From Diphasiastrum complanatum (Eukaryota; Streptophyta; Lycopodiopsida; Lycopodiales; Lycopodiaceae): a DNA stretch of 64,000 bases. The stretch covers positions 47,626,633 to 47,690,632 of the forward strand of contig CM055106.1 of NCBI GenBank assembly GCA_029204225.1, read 5' to 3'. Of the stretch, positions 49,101 through 61,051 are shown one piece after another; positions within the stretch are counted from its first letter, which is position 1, and the number at the start of each line of letters is the position of its first letter. Position numbers and translations under genes: made by a program. The notes beneath the pieces were generated by a model. The model searched no databases, was not told where the DNA came from, and saw only the letters and a program-made list of their open reading frames with translations.

Positions 49101-52100
49101 AGTATAGTAGCTCAAGATTGTAGCATAGTAACTTATAATAGAACGAAATGACATCCAATAAACAATGTCAATCCGATTCAATATAGTGAGTTCAAAGCCT
49201 TAAAAAGTTTATTAAGTGGATCTTGAAGAGTACAATGATCCAATGCAAATGATATTTGGATCTTGAAGATTGTCTTTCTGCAGAAGGTGACAAGATCCAC
49301 TCTGGTCTTTTTTAGAAGATTCATTGTTCCATAATGATGATCTTTCCTCTTTTGACTGGAAACTTGGCCTGGCGATAGTTGAGCTAGACAGCTTAAACTA
49401 ATGAGTTGGAAAATGTTGTAAACTCATCTCGGAAAGTGAAGATCCAAAACGTCTTATATAGAGAATCTGGCAAAACAGAAACTAAATGTCTTTTTGACCA
49501 AGTTTGATTTTGCAATATCTTACGGTAGAGAAGTCCAATTGGCTAGCTAAAAAGTATTGCTACCTCGTCCCAGAATAAAGACTGGTTAGGCTAAGTTGAA
49601 CTAAGAATTATGCTAATGCAGGCTAAGAATGAATCTCCAAGCAATCAATCTACCAAATGCCAAGTCACTACTAAATAGCCTTATCCTACTGCTAACAGGG
49701 CCCAAGAGACTTAACCACATGCTCTACTGGAAAAGATATAAGATGAAGTGCTAGAAACCCAATGCTTGACGCCATATATGATCTACAATTGGGGCTACCA
49801 CAGTAATCTGCTAAATGTGAGCTGAAGCTATGCTAAATTGATCAAGTTGATGTAAGACTAGACTCCAATAAATCACTTGCTGATAATGAGGCTTTATCAC
49901 CTATTTATAGTCTAAGAGAGCCCACACTTGGGTATGTATTGTCTAATGACTAACAATAACATGGAGGCCAAGGCCAGGCCCTAAGGATTTATCAATAATG
50001 TGTGTAACTGCAAAGTGGCAGGATTCTTAAGGAGCTAGTGGCAAGTCAAATGTGGACTTCGTGCATCTACTTATTGTGAACTCTGTGATAACCTGTAGCA
50101 AAGCTTTTTCATGCCAGCTCTGCTACAAAAGTAGAACCCTCATAAACTGGTGAGAAGCTGCACAATGCATTTAACCTATCAAAATTGCTATATATGCTAA
50201 TTGGCTTTATATGAGTTTACAGATATTTGGTCTTGACATCTGTGCGGAAACTCTGGTTGGTGACGACATGCATAGAGGAGTCTCTGGTGGACAGAAAAAA
50301 CGAGTCACAACTGGTAAAGCTTTAGGCTTCAACTTTACTTGCTGTACAAGTGAAATCAAACCGAACTCTCATTTTAAATTTCACTAGGCGCAATTCAAAA
50401 TCAATATTCAAAAATATATCTCACTTTTCAGGCTGATCCTTTTCCTGTTCACTTTTTGTAGCCGAGATGTTTGTAGGTCCAACAAAGACTCTGCTGATGG
50501 ATGAGATATCTACGGGCCTGGACAGTTCCACTACTTACCAGATTGTCAGATGCATACAACAATTTGTTCACCTTTTGGAAGGAACAGTATTTATGTCACT
50601 GCTACAGCCTGCACCCGAAACATTTGACCTTTTTGATGATCTAGTTCTTCTTTCAGAGGGCCAGATAGTTTACCAAGGTCCTCGTAAGCATGTGCTCAAG
50701 TTCTTCCAGAGTTGTGGCTTTAAGTGTCCTGAACGTAAAAGCATTGCAGATTTCTTACAGGAGGTAACAGGCACCCATAGCCCTAAACTTTAGATAGGCT
50801 GAACTGATCACCTTGTTCTTAAGTACTCATTTCTCACAGTCCTGGATACTGACACAGTGACTGTAAAGCTCTCAGGTCACTTCAAAAAAAGATCAAGAAC
50901 AATATTGGTTCGACAAAATGAAGCCGTACAGCTACGTTCCAGTCCAGCACTTCTCTGAAAAATTTAAGCAGTTTCATGTAGGTCTGGAGCTTGCTGAAAG
51001 GCTTTCACTCACATATGACAATGAGAAATATCATAAAGCAGCATTGGAGTTCAAGAGAACTTCTCTTACAAAGATGGATTTGTTCAAAGTGTGCTTTGCA
51101 AGGGAATGGCTTCTGATGAAGCGGAACAGCTTTGTATTTATCTTCAGAGCTGTGCAGGTAGATGGCATATAACCTCCTAGAAAATATTTTGTCTGCAAAA
51201 TGTATGGCCCATTTGTATGATATAGGTAGCTGGTAGTGTATGTAATTCATGAACCTGATTGAGTTTCTTAACGTAGGATAACGACCAGTTCAATATGTTC
51301 TCCTGTAGCTGCTTTTGCTTACTTGCAGCAGTTTGCTATAATGGCAGATGAGTATTGTTGCCATCATTGGAATGACTGTCTTTTTCCGAACAACAATGCA
51401 CCATGACACAGAGCAGGGTGCGCTCCAGTACCTCAGTGCTCTGTTCTTCAGCCTTATAACAATAATGTTCAATGGCTTGGCTGAGATCTCAATGACAATT
51501 CACCGCCTTCCAGTGTTCTACAAGCAAAGAGATCTACTCTTCTATCCAGCTTGGGCTTTTGCCCTGCCCAAAATTGCTACTTCCATCCCAATTTCACTGC
51601 TGGAATCGGCACTTTGGACAGCAGTAACTTACTATGGAATGGGATTCTCACCAGAAGTGTACAGGTATATGGCAGCTATGACTCGATTTATAGTTGGACT
51701 TTATAGTTGCTTCACCAATTTTACTTGCAGAGTGACCATCACAAATCATATTTGGTCAGACATTTTTAACTGGGTTTGTGGCTTGGATCTTGTAAAATGC
51801 ATCTTTGGATCAGGTTTTTCCGGCATTTCCTAGTCCTTTTCTTCGTACATCAGATGTCTTCATCTCTTTTCTCCCTCATGGCCGCTCTCTGCCGAAGTAT
51901 GGTCGTAGCAAATACTGGCGGGGCGTTTTCTCTACTGATAATTTTCATGCTTGGAGGTTTCATTGTCCAAAGAGGTTCGCATAACTTTTGGTGAAACGAT
52001 CAATATAAAGTCCTTATTAAATCATGTATTCCATGTCACTCAAGGTAAAGCAGGTCTGTAACCGTAAATACCATCCCTTTTGCAGAAAAAATCCCTCGTT

Positions 52101-55100
52101 GGTGGATGTGGGGATATTGGGCATCGCCACTGGTGTATGCAGAGAATGCTATAAGTGTAAATGAGATGCTTGCTCCTCGTTGGAACAGGGCACGTTTTTA
52201 TACCTTTTTGTTTTCCTTTTTTCAAATTCACCAACTGCTAGATTGTCGCCTTATCATACATGTCACTGAATATTTTTACAATCTTTACGAACTGATACAA
52301 GATAGAGATTAAAATTATTAACAGCTGTTTTATTGGACTGGCAGCATGATCAACTGAAAAAGCATATGCTTGGGTACAAAGTTCTCAAGGACCGTGACCT
52401 ATTTGCAAGCGAATATTGGTATTGGCTTGGACTTGGAGTCCTGCTTGGATTTATGGTCCTCTTTAACTTGCTTTTCACATTGTCATTGACATACTTACAC
52501 CGTAAGTGTTTGCGAATTATTTTGTGTTATCATGTATCATATAGCTATAGAGCCTCTGTGGGAATCTGTACTACAAGCAGTACTTATGCTACATTCCTTT
52601 TACAGCTCTTGGAAAACCTCAAGCATTTGTACCAGATGAAATTGAAGATTGTCCAATACATGAAACTGAAGCAACTCAGGAGGTGACAGATTATGAACAG
52701 TCATGCTCAAGATTACAGTCATGGCGCAGGACATCATTATCATCGACAGATAGTAACCGATTCAGTAATGACATTGTTTCACTTAGACTTAACACAAATG
52801 AGAGTGAATTTGTTAATAAACATGTAAGGATTATTCGGGTGAAATTTTCAGTTAGCTGATCACTAGTTTTTGATTGTCACAATGTGTAGGTGAATTACAG
52901 CTGCAAAATCTTAGCAGTCTATCATGCAGTGCTGATGTGGGTGAATCGGATCTTGATACTTCTGTCATAATCAGCTCCGGAAGGGGAATGATTTTGCCTT
53001 TTGAACCTTTGACAATATCCTTTGAAGATGTCAATTATTATGTTGACATGCCCTCGGTAGGTCAGATAACTAAGCTGCAAGCATCTCAGCAGCTGATTTG
53101 CAGATTGTCTAATGGACAATAGAACTTGTGATTCACAACTTGAAAGTAAATGTTTTATCTATTTACTTGTGTTTTGTAAGGAAATGAGGAGTCAAGGAGT
53201 GAAACAACCCAGGCTAAAGCTTCTGCACGGCATTACTGGAGCGTTTAAGCCAAACGTGCTTACAGCTTTGATGGGAGTAAGCGGTGCAGGAAAAACAACT
53301 CTTATGGATGTCCTGGCAGGACGCAAAACTATTGGGTACATTGAGGGAGACATTCGAATATGTGGTTTTCCCAAAAAACAGGAAACATTTTCAAGAATCT
53401 CAGGATACTGTGAACAGATAGATATACATTCTCCACAAGTTACTGTCTTTGAGTCACTGATCTTCTCGGCATGGCTTCGTCTCCCACGGGACATAGATCC
53501 AAAAACTAGAATGGTTGGCTTCCTGCCTTTGGATTCCCAACTTCTCCTTTGTCTATTTTTGTAAGTCTTTTCCTCGTCCTTTTTGAAGAAATCTAGAATA
53601 GGAGAGAGTGTTTATGTTCCTAATTCAACCAACCAAAAGTAACACGTCCCTGTTTGACCTGAGCAGCTGTTCATTAATGAGGTCATGGAACTGGTGGAAC
53701 TGGATAACCTCAAAGACGCACTAGTTGGTGTCCCTGGTGTCACTGGCTTATCTACCGAGCAGAGGAAGCGCTTAACCATTGCTGTGGAGCTTGTGGCAAA
53801 CCCCTCTATAATCTTTATGGATGAGCCTACTTCTGGTCTGGATGCAAGAGCTGCAGCCATTGTAATGCGAACTGTTCGCAACACGGTTAACACTGGACGA
53901 ACAGTTGTTTGTACGATCCATCAGCCCAGCATTGACATTTTCGAAGCCTTTGATGAGGTAAAAGCTTATAACTAGCAAGATGCCTAGAAAGTGCTAGCCA
54001 ACCCATGAGTTATATAGTGCAAGATTTGATCTTTGTTGATGATTGAAATTTGAGCACACAAGAAACATATACGCACAACGTCCATGATGGTACACGATTT
54101 AAAGAGATGCTTGGAAGTCGATTTGCAGTAATAAGATGGATTTAATAGCTGGTTACTGTTAAAAGAGTCAGATATCAAAATGTTAGGCCTATCTATGCTC
54201 CTCTACGAACTTTGGACAGAATGTTTGAATCCTGGCCATATATCTTGGTAATATTCGGATGATGCTCATGAAAACTGCATCCTCCATGTTTGCAGTTGCT
54301 TCTGCTTAAGCGTGGAGGCCAAGTTATATATGCAGGCCCACTTGGACGACACTCACACAAGCTTATTTCATACTTTGAGGTCAGAGTTGTTTTGAGGAGA
54401 TTAAACAGCTTCTTGCTCTGTAAGTAAAAATTGTCAAATACTGAGCTTGTCTGGATTGCTGTCCAGGCGATTGCAGGAGTTCCAAGAATCAAAGATGGAT
54501 ATAATCCAGCTACATGGATGCTGGAAGTTACCTCCCCCGCTATAGAGCAAAACCATGGAGTGGACTTCGCAGCAATATATCAAAACTCATCGCTATTCAA
54601 GTAACTAATGATTCTACATTCAAGCATTCAAGTTTTAAGTGCACATTCTTAACTTGTAAGAGCTAAGCGGGTGGTAAAACATGCAGGGATATTGATGTTC
54701 TTGTTAAAAGTACTTTAAAGCAACCTTCTCCTTCGGCCAAGGATCTGCGCTTCCCAACAAGATTTTCCCAGCCCTTCTTTCAGCAGTTTCTTTCATGTCT
54801 ATGGAAACATAATTTGACCTACTGGCGAAGCCCGGAGTACAACTGTGCACGCCTCGTCTTCACAGTTTTGTCTGCTCTGTTATTTGGTAGCATATTTTGG
54901 CAGTTTGGTCAAATGAAACAAAAGTGAGTTTCAACATAGATGTGAATAATGATATTTGCAGCCATTTGCTACTACATGAGGCAATTAATTCCTAAGTTTT
55001 ATGGCACTGACTTGAATACTTGTAATTCATGAAACAGCTCAAAGCAAGCTGACTTGTACAACGTTATGGGAGCTATGTATGGTGCTGTGTTGTTCTTAGG

Positions 55101-56104
55101 TGTGATAAACAGCGGAACTGCACAGCCTGTGGTTGCTACAGAGCGCTCTGTTTTCTACAGAGAGCGAGCCGCGGGAATGTACTCCGCCTTGCCATATGCT
55201 TTAGCACAGGCAATGAACCACTGCTCATCAATATTGCCAATACTTGATATATATATATAATCTAGGCTGTAGATATGCATAGGGTATGGCATGACTCGAA
55301 GTGCTATGTTAAATGTCAGAGTAAGTGTTTTCTTGACTGTTTTTCAATCAGAGCAGTCCTTATCTCTGACGCTGCTTGAAATTTCAGTGCAAAAGTTCAA
55401 TTCGCTAACGGCTTTGGAAACTCTTTACTGCATGCAGGTGGTGATTGAGATACCTTACGTCTTGTTCCAGACCCTTTTGTATGGTCTGATTACTTATTCC
55501 ATGATCCATTTCGAATGGACAGCTCCCAAACTTATTTGGTACCTATTCGTGATGTTCTTCACTTTCCTTTATTTTACATACTATGGGATGTTGGCTGTGT
55601 CCATCACCCCCAACTATCAGGTGGCTGCCATTGTTGCGTCTACATTTTATGCTCTCTTCAACCTATTCTCTGGATTTCTTATTCCAAGGCCGGTAAGCTA
55701 TCTCGCAAATATTTCAAAAAACACAAAAATAGTTTACAAGTCCTTCCCAACTCGAAGTTAGATGTCGTTTGTTTGAGTTAAAGGATCCTTCAGTTTCGTG
55801 AGATTTTTTATTAACTTGAGTATTATTCCTGCAGAAAATTCCAAAATGGTGGGTATGGTACTACTGGATCTGCCCTGTGTCATGGACGCTGTACGGACTA
55901 GTCGCTTCTCAGTATGGGGATGTAACTTCACCCTTGCAAATACCTGATGAATCTCAAAAGCCTGTCAAGCTTTTCTTGATAGAACACTTTGGATACCATA
56001 AAGACTTTCTCGGTGTGGTTGCAACAGTTCTTGTTGCATTTACAATCTTCTTTGCCTTGATGTTTGCATTTTGTATCAAGTGTCTAAATTTCCAATATCG
56101 ATGA
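43147..56104 (+). CDS. Full-size ABCG/PDR transporter, 24 exons
   Basis: An ATP-driven membrane exporter of the pleiotropic drug resistance group, probably in the plasma membrane; the substrate cannot be told. Exons: 43147-43487, 44612-44732, 44970-45058, 46694-46778, 46896-47055, 47725-47801, 47919-47972, 50223-50313, 50462-50763, 50876-51157, 51348-51664, 51814-51974, 52086-52189, 52345-52501, 52606-52823, 52901-53056, 53181-53513, 53667-53957, 54296-54379, 54467-54600, 54687-54923, 55038-55209, 55438-55692, 55835-56104. They sum to 4,491 bp, or 1,496 residues, in one open frame. NBD1 has GPPGSGKTT (190-198), VSGGQ (329-333) and LLMDE (350-354). TMD1 spans exons 11-14. NBD2 has GVSGAGKTT (937-945), LSTEQ (1044-1048) and IIFMDE (1064-1069). 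TMD2 spans exons 21-24. The order NBD-TMD-NBD-TMD and the length fit plant PDRs (usually 1,400-1,500). The start has a good context (aggATGG). Ends of exons 13 and 22 rest on GC donors. The paralogue within ABCG29-41 is not assigned. Confidence 0.93.
44901..44918. repeat. (GT)9 in intron 2
   Basis: Nine GT units in the intron between exons 2 and 3. Confidence 0.95.
45183..45211. repeat. (CT)n in intron 3
   Basis: About 14 CT units near the start of the 1.6-kb intron 3. The rest of that intron (to 46693) holds no recognisable element. Confidence 0.95.
47420..47640 (+). repeat. A/C-only low-complexity tract in intron 5
   Basis: About 220 bp in which the sense strand is almost wholly A and C, with recurrent 'accaaaa' and 'aaccaataa' words and few G or T. 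The long Lys/Asn/Thr frame across it is compositional. It ends 85 bp before the exon 6 acceptor, and a T-rich run (47711-47720) lies between. Confidence 0.8.
47919..47972 (+). other. 54-bp exon 7 with a GC splice donor
   Basis: This short exon encodes 18 residues, [18 protein letters not shown], the conserved PDR segment usually written A-a-eGqe-svvTDY-lK before the NBD1 signature. It is in phase 0 on both sides. The acceptor is 'aaatag|GCA' and the donor is 'AAG|gcaaga', a GC donor. It is followed six bases later by (TC)9 at 47979-47996. An exon search limited to GT donors would miss it and delete this segment. Confidence 0.9.
48020..48670. repeat. ~150-bp tandem repeats in intron 7
   Basis: Four diverged units start near 48020, 48170, 48319 and 48448. 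Shared blocks are 'gaacaaaattccaagctgc', 'acataaatcttct', 'gagctaaagc', 'caactgatc.aagctgctc', 'agactagactccaatcag' and 'ttgacagtcagagtgc'. The fourth unit carries an insert at about 48495-48570. A weaker piece recurs near 49826-49900. The remainder of this 2.25-kb intron (to 50222) has nothing else I recognise. Confidence 0.85.
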
Positions 56105-56333
56105 GGACCACCGCCTATCTACAACGAACATCCACAGCATTAGGCGCGTGAAACTTTATGCAAATGATCTTCTGATAGGACTTGCCTGACGCTTTCCATA
56201 CATACATGGAAAGCGTGGCCCTCAGCACGACGTTTTCTTAGCAAAGCAGAAAGCTATTGATACACTCATCTTGTGTGATGTGAAATGCCTAACTTCGAAC
56301 CGCAGAGTAAAATGTTCCCAACATCTTGACTGA

Positions 56334-56339
56334 ATAAAC
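56334..56339 (+). terminator. Candidate poly(A) signal of the ABC transporter
   Basis: AATAAA in 'gactgaataaacaag' lies 230 bp after the stop codon, a normal 3' UTR length for a plant gene. Confidence 0.5.
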
Positions 56340-57950
56340 AAGCGCAAGATTCTTTCATAGTTACTAGTTGTGCAACGAACGATGATCATCGAATGAGATC
56401 ATGAGAATACGCTTTCTGAGTCTTGGGAAAGTGATATTTCAACATAACTGTCATACCTGCGACTGAAGATTCAATAGCCAGATATGATCTTTGGCTATGC
56501 CAACAATTTAAGATTCTCCAGATGAAAGACTTCAGTCACAGAATTTTGCAACTTGAGATTAAATAGTAGAAATTTACCTGTACAAGATTCGTATCCTTTT
56601 CCATTACAGACTTTACAGTGTGTCACACCAAGACAGTTCTTTGTCTTTCTGTGATTCTTGTCAACATTTACAAACTTTAATAAGTGTCAAGATAGCAAAA
56701 GTGGAGGTTCGCAAGATGTTGCAAAGTTTTAAGTTCCAACTATTCAAAACAAGGGCTATACTCAATTTCCTCGAACAACTTCGTAAACCAGGTATTTTAA
56801 CGTACTCAAAACTTTAGTTTATTATCCAAGAGGAAAAATAACTTCACGAGATGCTGCGGAGTTTTGAAAACTTTAAGTTCCTCCTAACAACAATGGCCAA
56901 TCAGTTTCCTTGGACTACCTAAAACTTTTGAGTGCAGGTTTTCTTCATGTACTCAAAGCTGAAGAATTTTTTTCCAAGAGGAAAACAAAATGTTTAAAAT
57001 TCGCAAGACATACATTGGATCTTTGTTGCACACATCCATCACAAGAGCAAGATAAATCTGCCTTCAAGAACATCATTGATTATCTTACTTCTTCCCACAC
57101 CTCTTACCTTGTTCATACTGTCTCTCTCAGTAGTCCGAATTAGTAGCATTCTTTCTTCATCTTCACAGTTCTAACTAGTTTCTACAAATAACTCTCATTT
57201 CTTTCACCAAAAAACTACGAGTTCGATCTACGGTTCTATGATCACAGATCTTGGTAAAATTTGCAAACAAATGAAAAATGAGCACTAATTTTTTTTTTTT
57301 AATTAATAAAGTTATAAAACCAATGGCAAACTATTAAAATGGCCATAATTTTGGCTAAAACGGAAGAAGATCATATACAACAAAGTTAAGAATTAGATAT
57401 ACAATAATATAACCTTAAAATGGGTAATTAAATAGTTGATTCATAAAAATCAGAAAAATAAAATCAAGAAAATAACTAAAAACTCCAAGAAAAGGAAAAT
57501 GCCTATGCAACTCAAGGGATTCATGTTATTGTGGTTTGATTTGGATATAATTCTTTGATACTACAAATGTCATGTGTGTATCTCGAGAAACAAGTCGTAA
57601 TGCCAAAAACTTTATGAGAGTACAATTATACTTAGGCTGATGACACAATAGAGGCAAGATTGTGTGAAAAATGCAAAAATAAGCTTGTTAGAGGTAAAAA
57701 ATCTTGTATATAGATAAACACACATGTGTGGAGCCTGTTCCCACGTGTGAAACTAGTGTACTTGTCATGTACCATAATCGTATAGGATGTACATATGATT
57801 TAATTCAAGTTCTAGTGGCTAAGAAGGCCAAAAACTAGTTTTCTAGACATATGACACATGGCATCAATCTATTGATTGCATGAGCCACATCCTTTGGTTA
57901 GGTGTCATATCCCATGTGTAGAGGACATCTCACACGTGTGGACTAAGCTG
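56340..57950. other. Intergenic DNA downstream of the ABC transporter
   Basis: No gene seen. AT-rich from 57280. From about 57715 it carries two 'cacacatgtgtgg...cccacgtgtgaaa' segments of the kind seen near the Copia copies, so the LTR of the next element may start further left than 57953. Confidence 0.5.
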
Positions 57951-58337
57951 AAGTAGACGAATTTTGACTTCTAGAAGATTTCCAAGTAGATCTCCATATA
58001 GAAGGAAAATGGACCAAAAGTGCTCAAAATAGAAAGTTTTGTCCAAGTGTCAGTTTTGCATGATGAATCATCATATGACAAAGCACCTTCACACATGTGG
58101 GATCAGAGGGATGATTAGTACCACGAGCTCTCACTTATTGTATATATAGAGCCACATTTGGCCATAATCATTGTGAGACACCAATCTTGGTTTTGGAAGC
58201 CATTTTGAGTGATTCTCTCCATTTGTCTACATTTGTTTTGACTGTTTTGAGGTTCTATCAATGTGTACTTGATTTTCAGGTTGGAGTCCGTACTCAGATT
58301 AGGATCCACTCTTGGTCCTTTTTGTACCTTTTGCACA

Positions 58338-58349
58338 TGGTATCAGAGC
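58338..58349 (+). promoter_or_regulatory. tRNA-iMet primer binding site
   Basis: TGGTATCAGAGC directly after the LTR end 'tttgcaca'. Confidence 0.88.
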
Positions 58350-60011
58350 CAAGTACAAGAGGTTTTGTTGAAATTAATAGGGTTAATCCAAATCAAAGCC
58401 AAAATTAGCAGTTTTTTGGAAACTAGTCAAATTTTGTGTAGCGAGTTGGATTTGATAGCTATCCTCAAATTTTTTGGTCCAGATCTTGTTGTGGGCTGTA
58501 GGAACCCTTTTCACACGTATGAGGCCGTACAGCTCCGGTTTTGGATGAGAAAATTCAAAAATTTGTACAATTTGACTCACACAACCAATTTGAGAGATTT
58601 TTAGTGCAGAATCAAGCATTTTCTATAGAGAATCTTATCCCTTGATTAGTTCTTGGATTAGATTAGCCAAAAAATTAAAATTGAAGCTTGAATTAGGAGC
58701 ATTAAATGATTTTCTCTGATTTTTTGAGTGCATGTTGAAGTTGAGAGAAATTTTGCCAAAATTCATAGATTAAGGAGTGATATGCAAGGTGTTGATAAAA
58801 TCCATTGTACCATAACTCTAGATTTGTTCAAGAGTGATAGGGTCAAGTTTAGAAGAATCAATTTGCTAGAAAACATCCTTGGATCTGTCCTCCAAGTGAA
58901 ACCTTTGAGAGTTTCTAGTGCATATAGAGCATCTATGCAAATCTTTTGTAGAATTTGACATAGATTGGATTCAATTGAGAGTTCTAGAAAAGAGATTGAG
59001 ATCCAAGTCACATTGTTCAACCCTACTCAATTTTTTTGAGTGATTGTAAGGTTTGAAAAGAGTCATTAAGGTGTCTATGACAAATGTGTAGAGAGAGATC
59101 CAATTTTTTAAGAGTTCCTTCCTTTGTAGAGGGCAAGATCTAGAAGCTCATTATGTGTTGTTATTGGTGAAGAATTTGTCTTCTCTTATGTGATCAAATC
59201 TTTATAAGTGGTATTAGCTCTTTGAAGCACAATATCTTAGTGAGAAAAATCACAACTTTTGATTTTGAATTTCATTCCAAGTCTTAAAAGGTAGAGTAAT
59301 TGGTGGAATCCAATAGGAGTGATTAAATTCAATTTGTTGAGCAAAAATTGACATAGTATGTATGAAACTAAAATTAGTTCTATTCAACTTTCTTTGTGAG
59401 AGTGTGAGGGTCAATTTGTGATCCCATTGAATGTCTAGAATGAGGAGGAGTCCATATTTGAGTATTCATGCATGGTTGAGATCTTTGTGAATCTCTAGTT
59501 GTCTCAATTTTTAAGCTTTGTGAAAAATTGGTGGTATAACTTGTTTTCAAATCAAATCAAATTCATTCTAAATCTCAAGAGTGAGATTATTTGGGTCAAG
59601 AGTGAGTCCAAAAGAAGTGATTAAGTTTGATTTTCATGTGTTTGAAACAAAACCCATCTTTTGTTCAAGGATCTCAAGTGTTGAGAGAACTAGTCAAGTG
59701 AAAAGGAAAATCTAGGTGTCAAATCTTTTCATATCCATTTCAACTTTCAATAAAAAGAGTCATTGATATTTGATGAGTCCAATAGGAGATTGGATCTGAT
59801 TTCTTTTGTGATTTGGTTCAAAGATTGTGTGCTTTTGTCTTAGTGATCAAAGCAAAGTTTCCAAGTGACTAGTCATTAGTGTGAAGATTGATTCTTAGGT
59901 TTGTGAGCTAGATCTTTTGTAGATCATTCTAGATTATTGAAGATGTTCAAATCTAGTCTCTTGAAAGTCACAAATTACATTTGTAGAATCATATCACAGG
60001 TTTTTATTCAC
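58350..60011 (+). other. Long leader between primer site and gag start
   Basis: No open frame with gag similarity occurs in these 1.66 kb. The comparable leaders in the related elements are about 0.54-0.7 kb (62715-63302 and 22766-23473). The sequence is rich in repeated 'attgagatcc', 'aagagt' and 'gatttg' words but has no clear tandem period. Confidence 0.6.
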
Positions 60012-61051
60012 ATGGCATCAATAGTGGCATCCTATTGAAGGAAAGAAAGGATCCTAAGTGCAACCTTTGTGGCAAGGGAGGATATATTTTCTCAAGATGC
60101 TACAAAAAGAAGACCAGTCCATCCAAGGAGAACCAAAGCAAGGCGGCCGAGGTGAAGGATGGAGCTTCAAGTTCAAAATGCAAATACAAGAAGGACAAGT
60201 CCAAGGAAATGTGTTTCCTTTGTGGAAAGGTGAATGAGGCTTGGAGTCTCACAAGGACTTGCAAGATTTGTCTTCAAGAGTCCATCACAACACATGTCAA
60301 ATCTTTTGAAATTTTTCATTTGAAAGTGCATTGTTTGGTTCAAGATGCAAAGATAGATGTCACTTTCATGAAAGTAACTTGGATTTATTTTATGTCCTTG
60401 GAAAGTACTTTGCTTGGAACTTTGGACAAGTTCAAACTTATTGTTATTATCCAAGAGAAATCAATCAAGAATAAGGAGCAATCACAAAATGAAAATAGTT
60501 TGATCTATGCTCTCATGTCAACTTATGAAGAACCATTTTGCTTTGAAAAGATTTTTGTATCTCAAAGGTGGCTTAAGGCAATACTAGTTGAGTGTGATGC
60601 CTTAAAAGATAGCAAAATATGTTTTCCTTGTAATCTTACAATAGTTATGAAGTCAAGGAAATGGAAATATCTTCATAATGTAGGATCTTTTGGTTTCAAT
60701 AAGATCATGAATGATGTGTTGATTCATAAAGATGAAAATTGTAAGTTTTCAATCTTAAAGGCAAGTTGTAAACTTCTTATGAGAATAAGTGAAGCATCCA
60801 AAGTGGACACTTATATCCATAAGCAAGTAGTTAGCCTTATTGAGATGGAAATGCCTTTTGATTTCAATATCAGAAAAATCATGTCAAGTTGTGGTGATTT
60901 TTGGACTTATGTTTCTAACATAAGTAATTTTAATAATCATAGGAAGTGCATATTGTGTGGTCATAGTTGTTGTGATCATTATGAGACATGGAGGTCTCGG
61001 ATTTCCATCAAGAAGGAGCACCATGAAGAGGATCTTAAAGAATCATCTTAA
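60012..61051 (+). pseudogene. Copia gag-RT fusion frame, 338 codons
   Basis: An ATG at 60012 opens a gag-like start (MASIVAS). The long frame is shifted by one base and is open from about 60035 to TAA at 61049-61051. It begins with a zinc knuckle, C-NL-C-GKGG-Y-IFSR-C (from 60059), in which Tyr replaces the usual His. A Lys/Ser-rich gag tail follows, then a second Cys cluster (CFLCGK, CKIC). Near 60510-60600 it matches the start of Copia reverse transcriptase: 'IYALMSTYEEPFCFEKIF' then W-LKA-----E-DAL. The rest is not recognisable as RT and carries 'CILCGHSCCDH'. Protease and integrase are absent. The length of open frame is unusual for such a deleted element. Confidence 0.6.
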
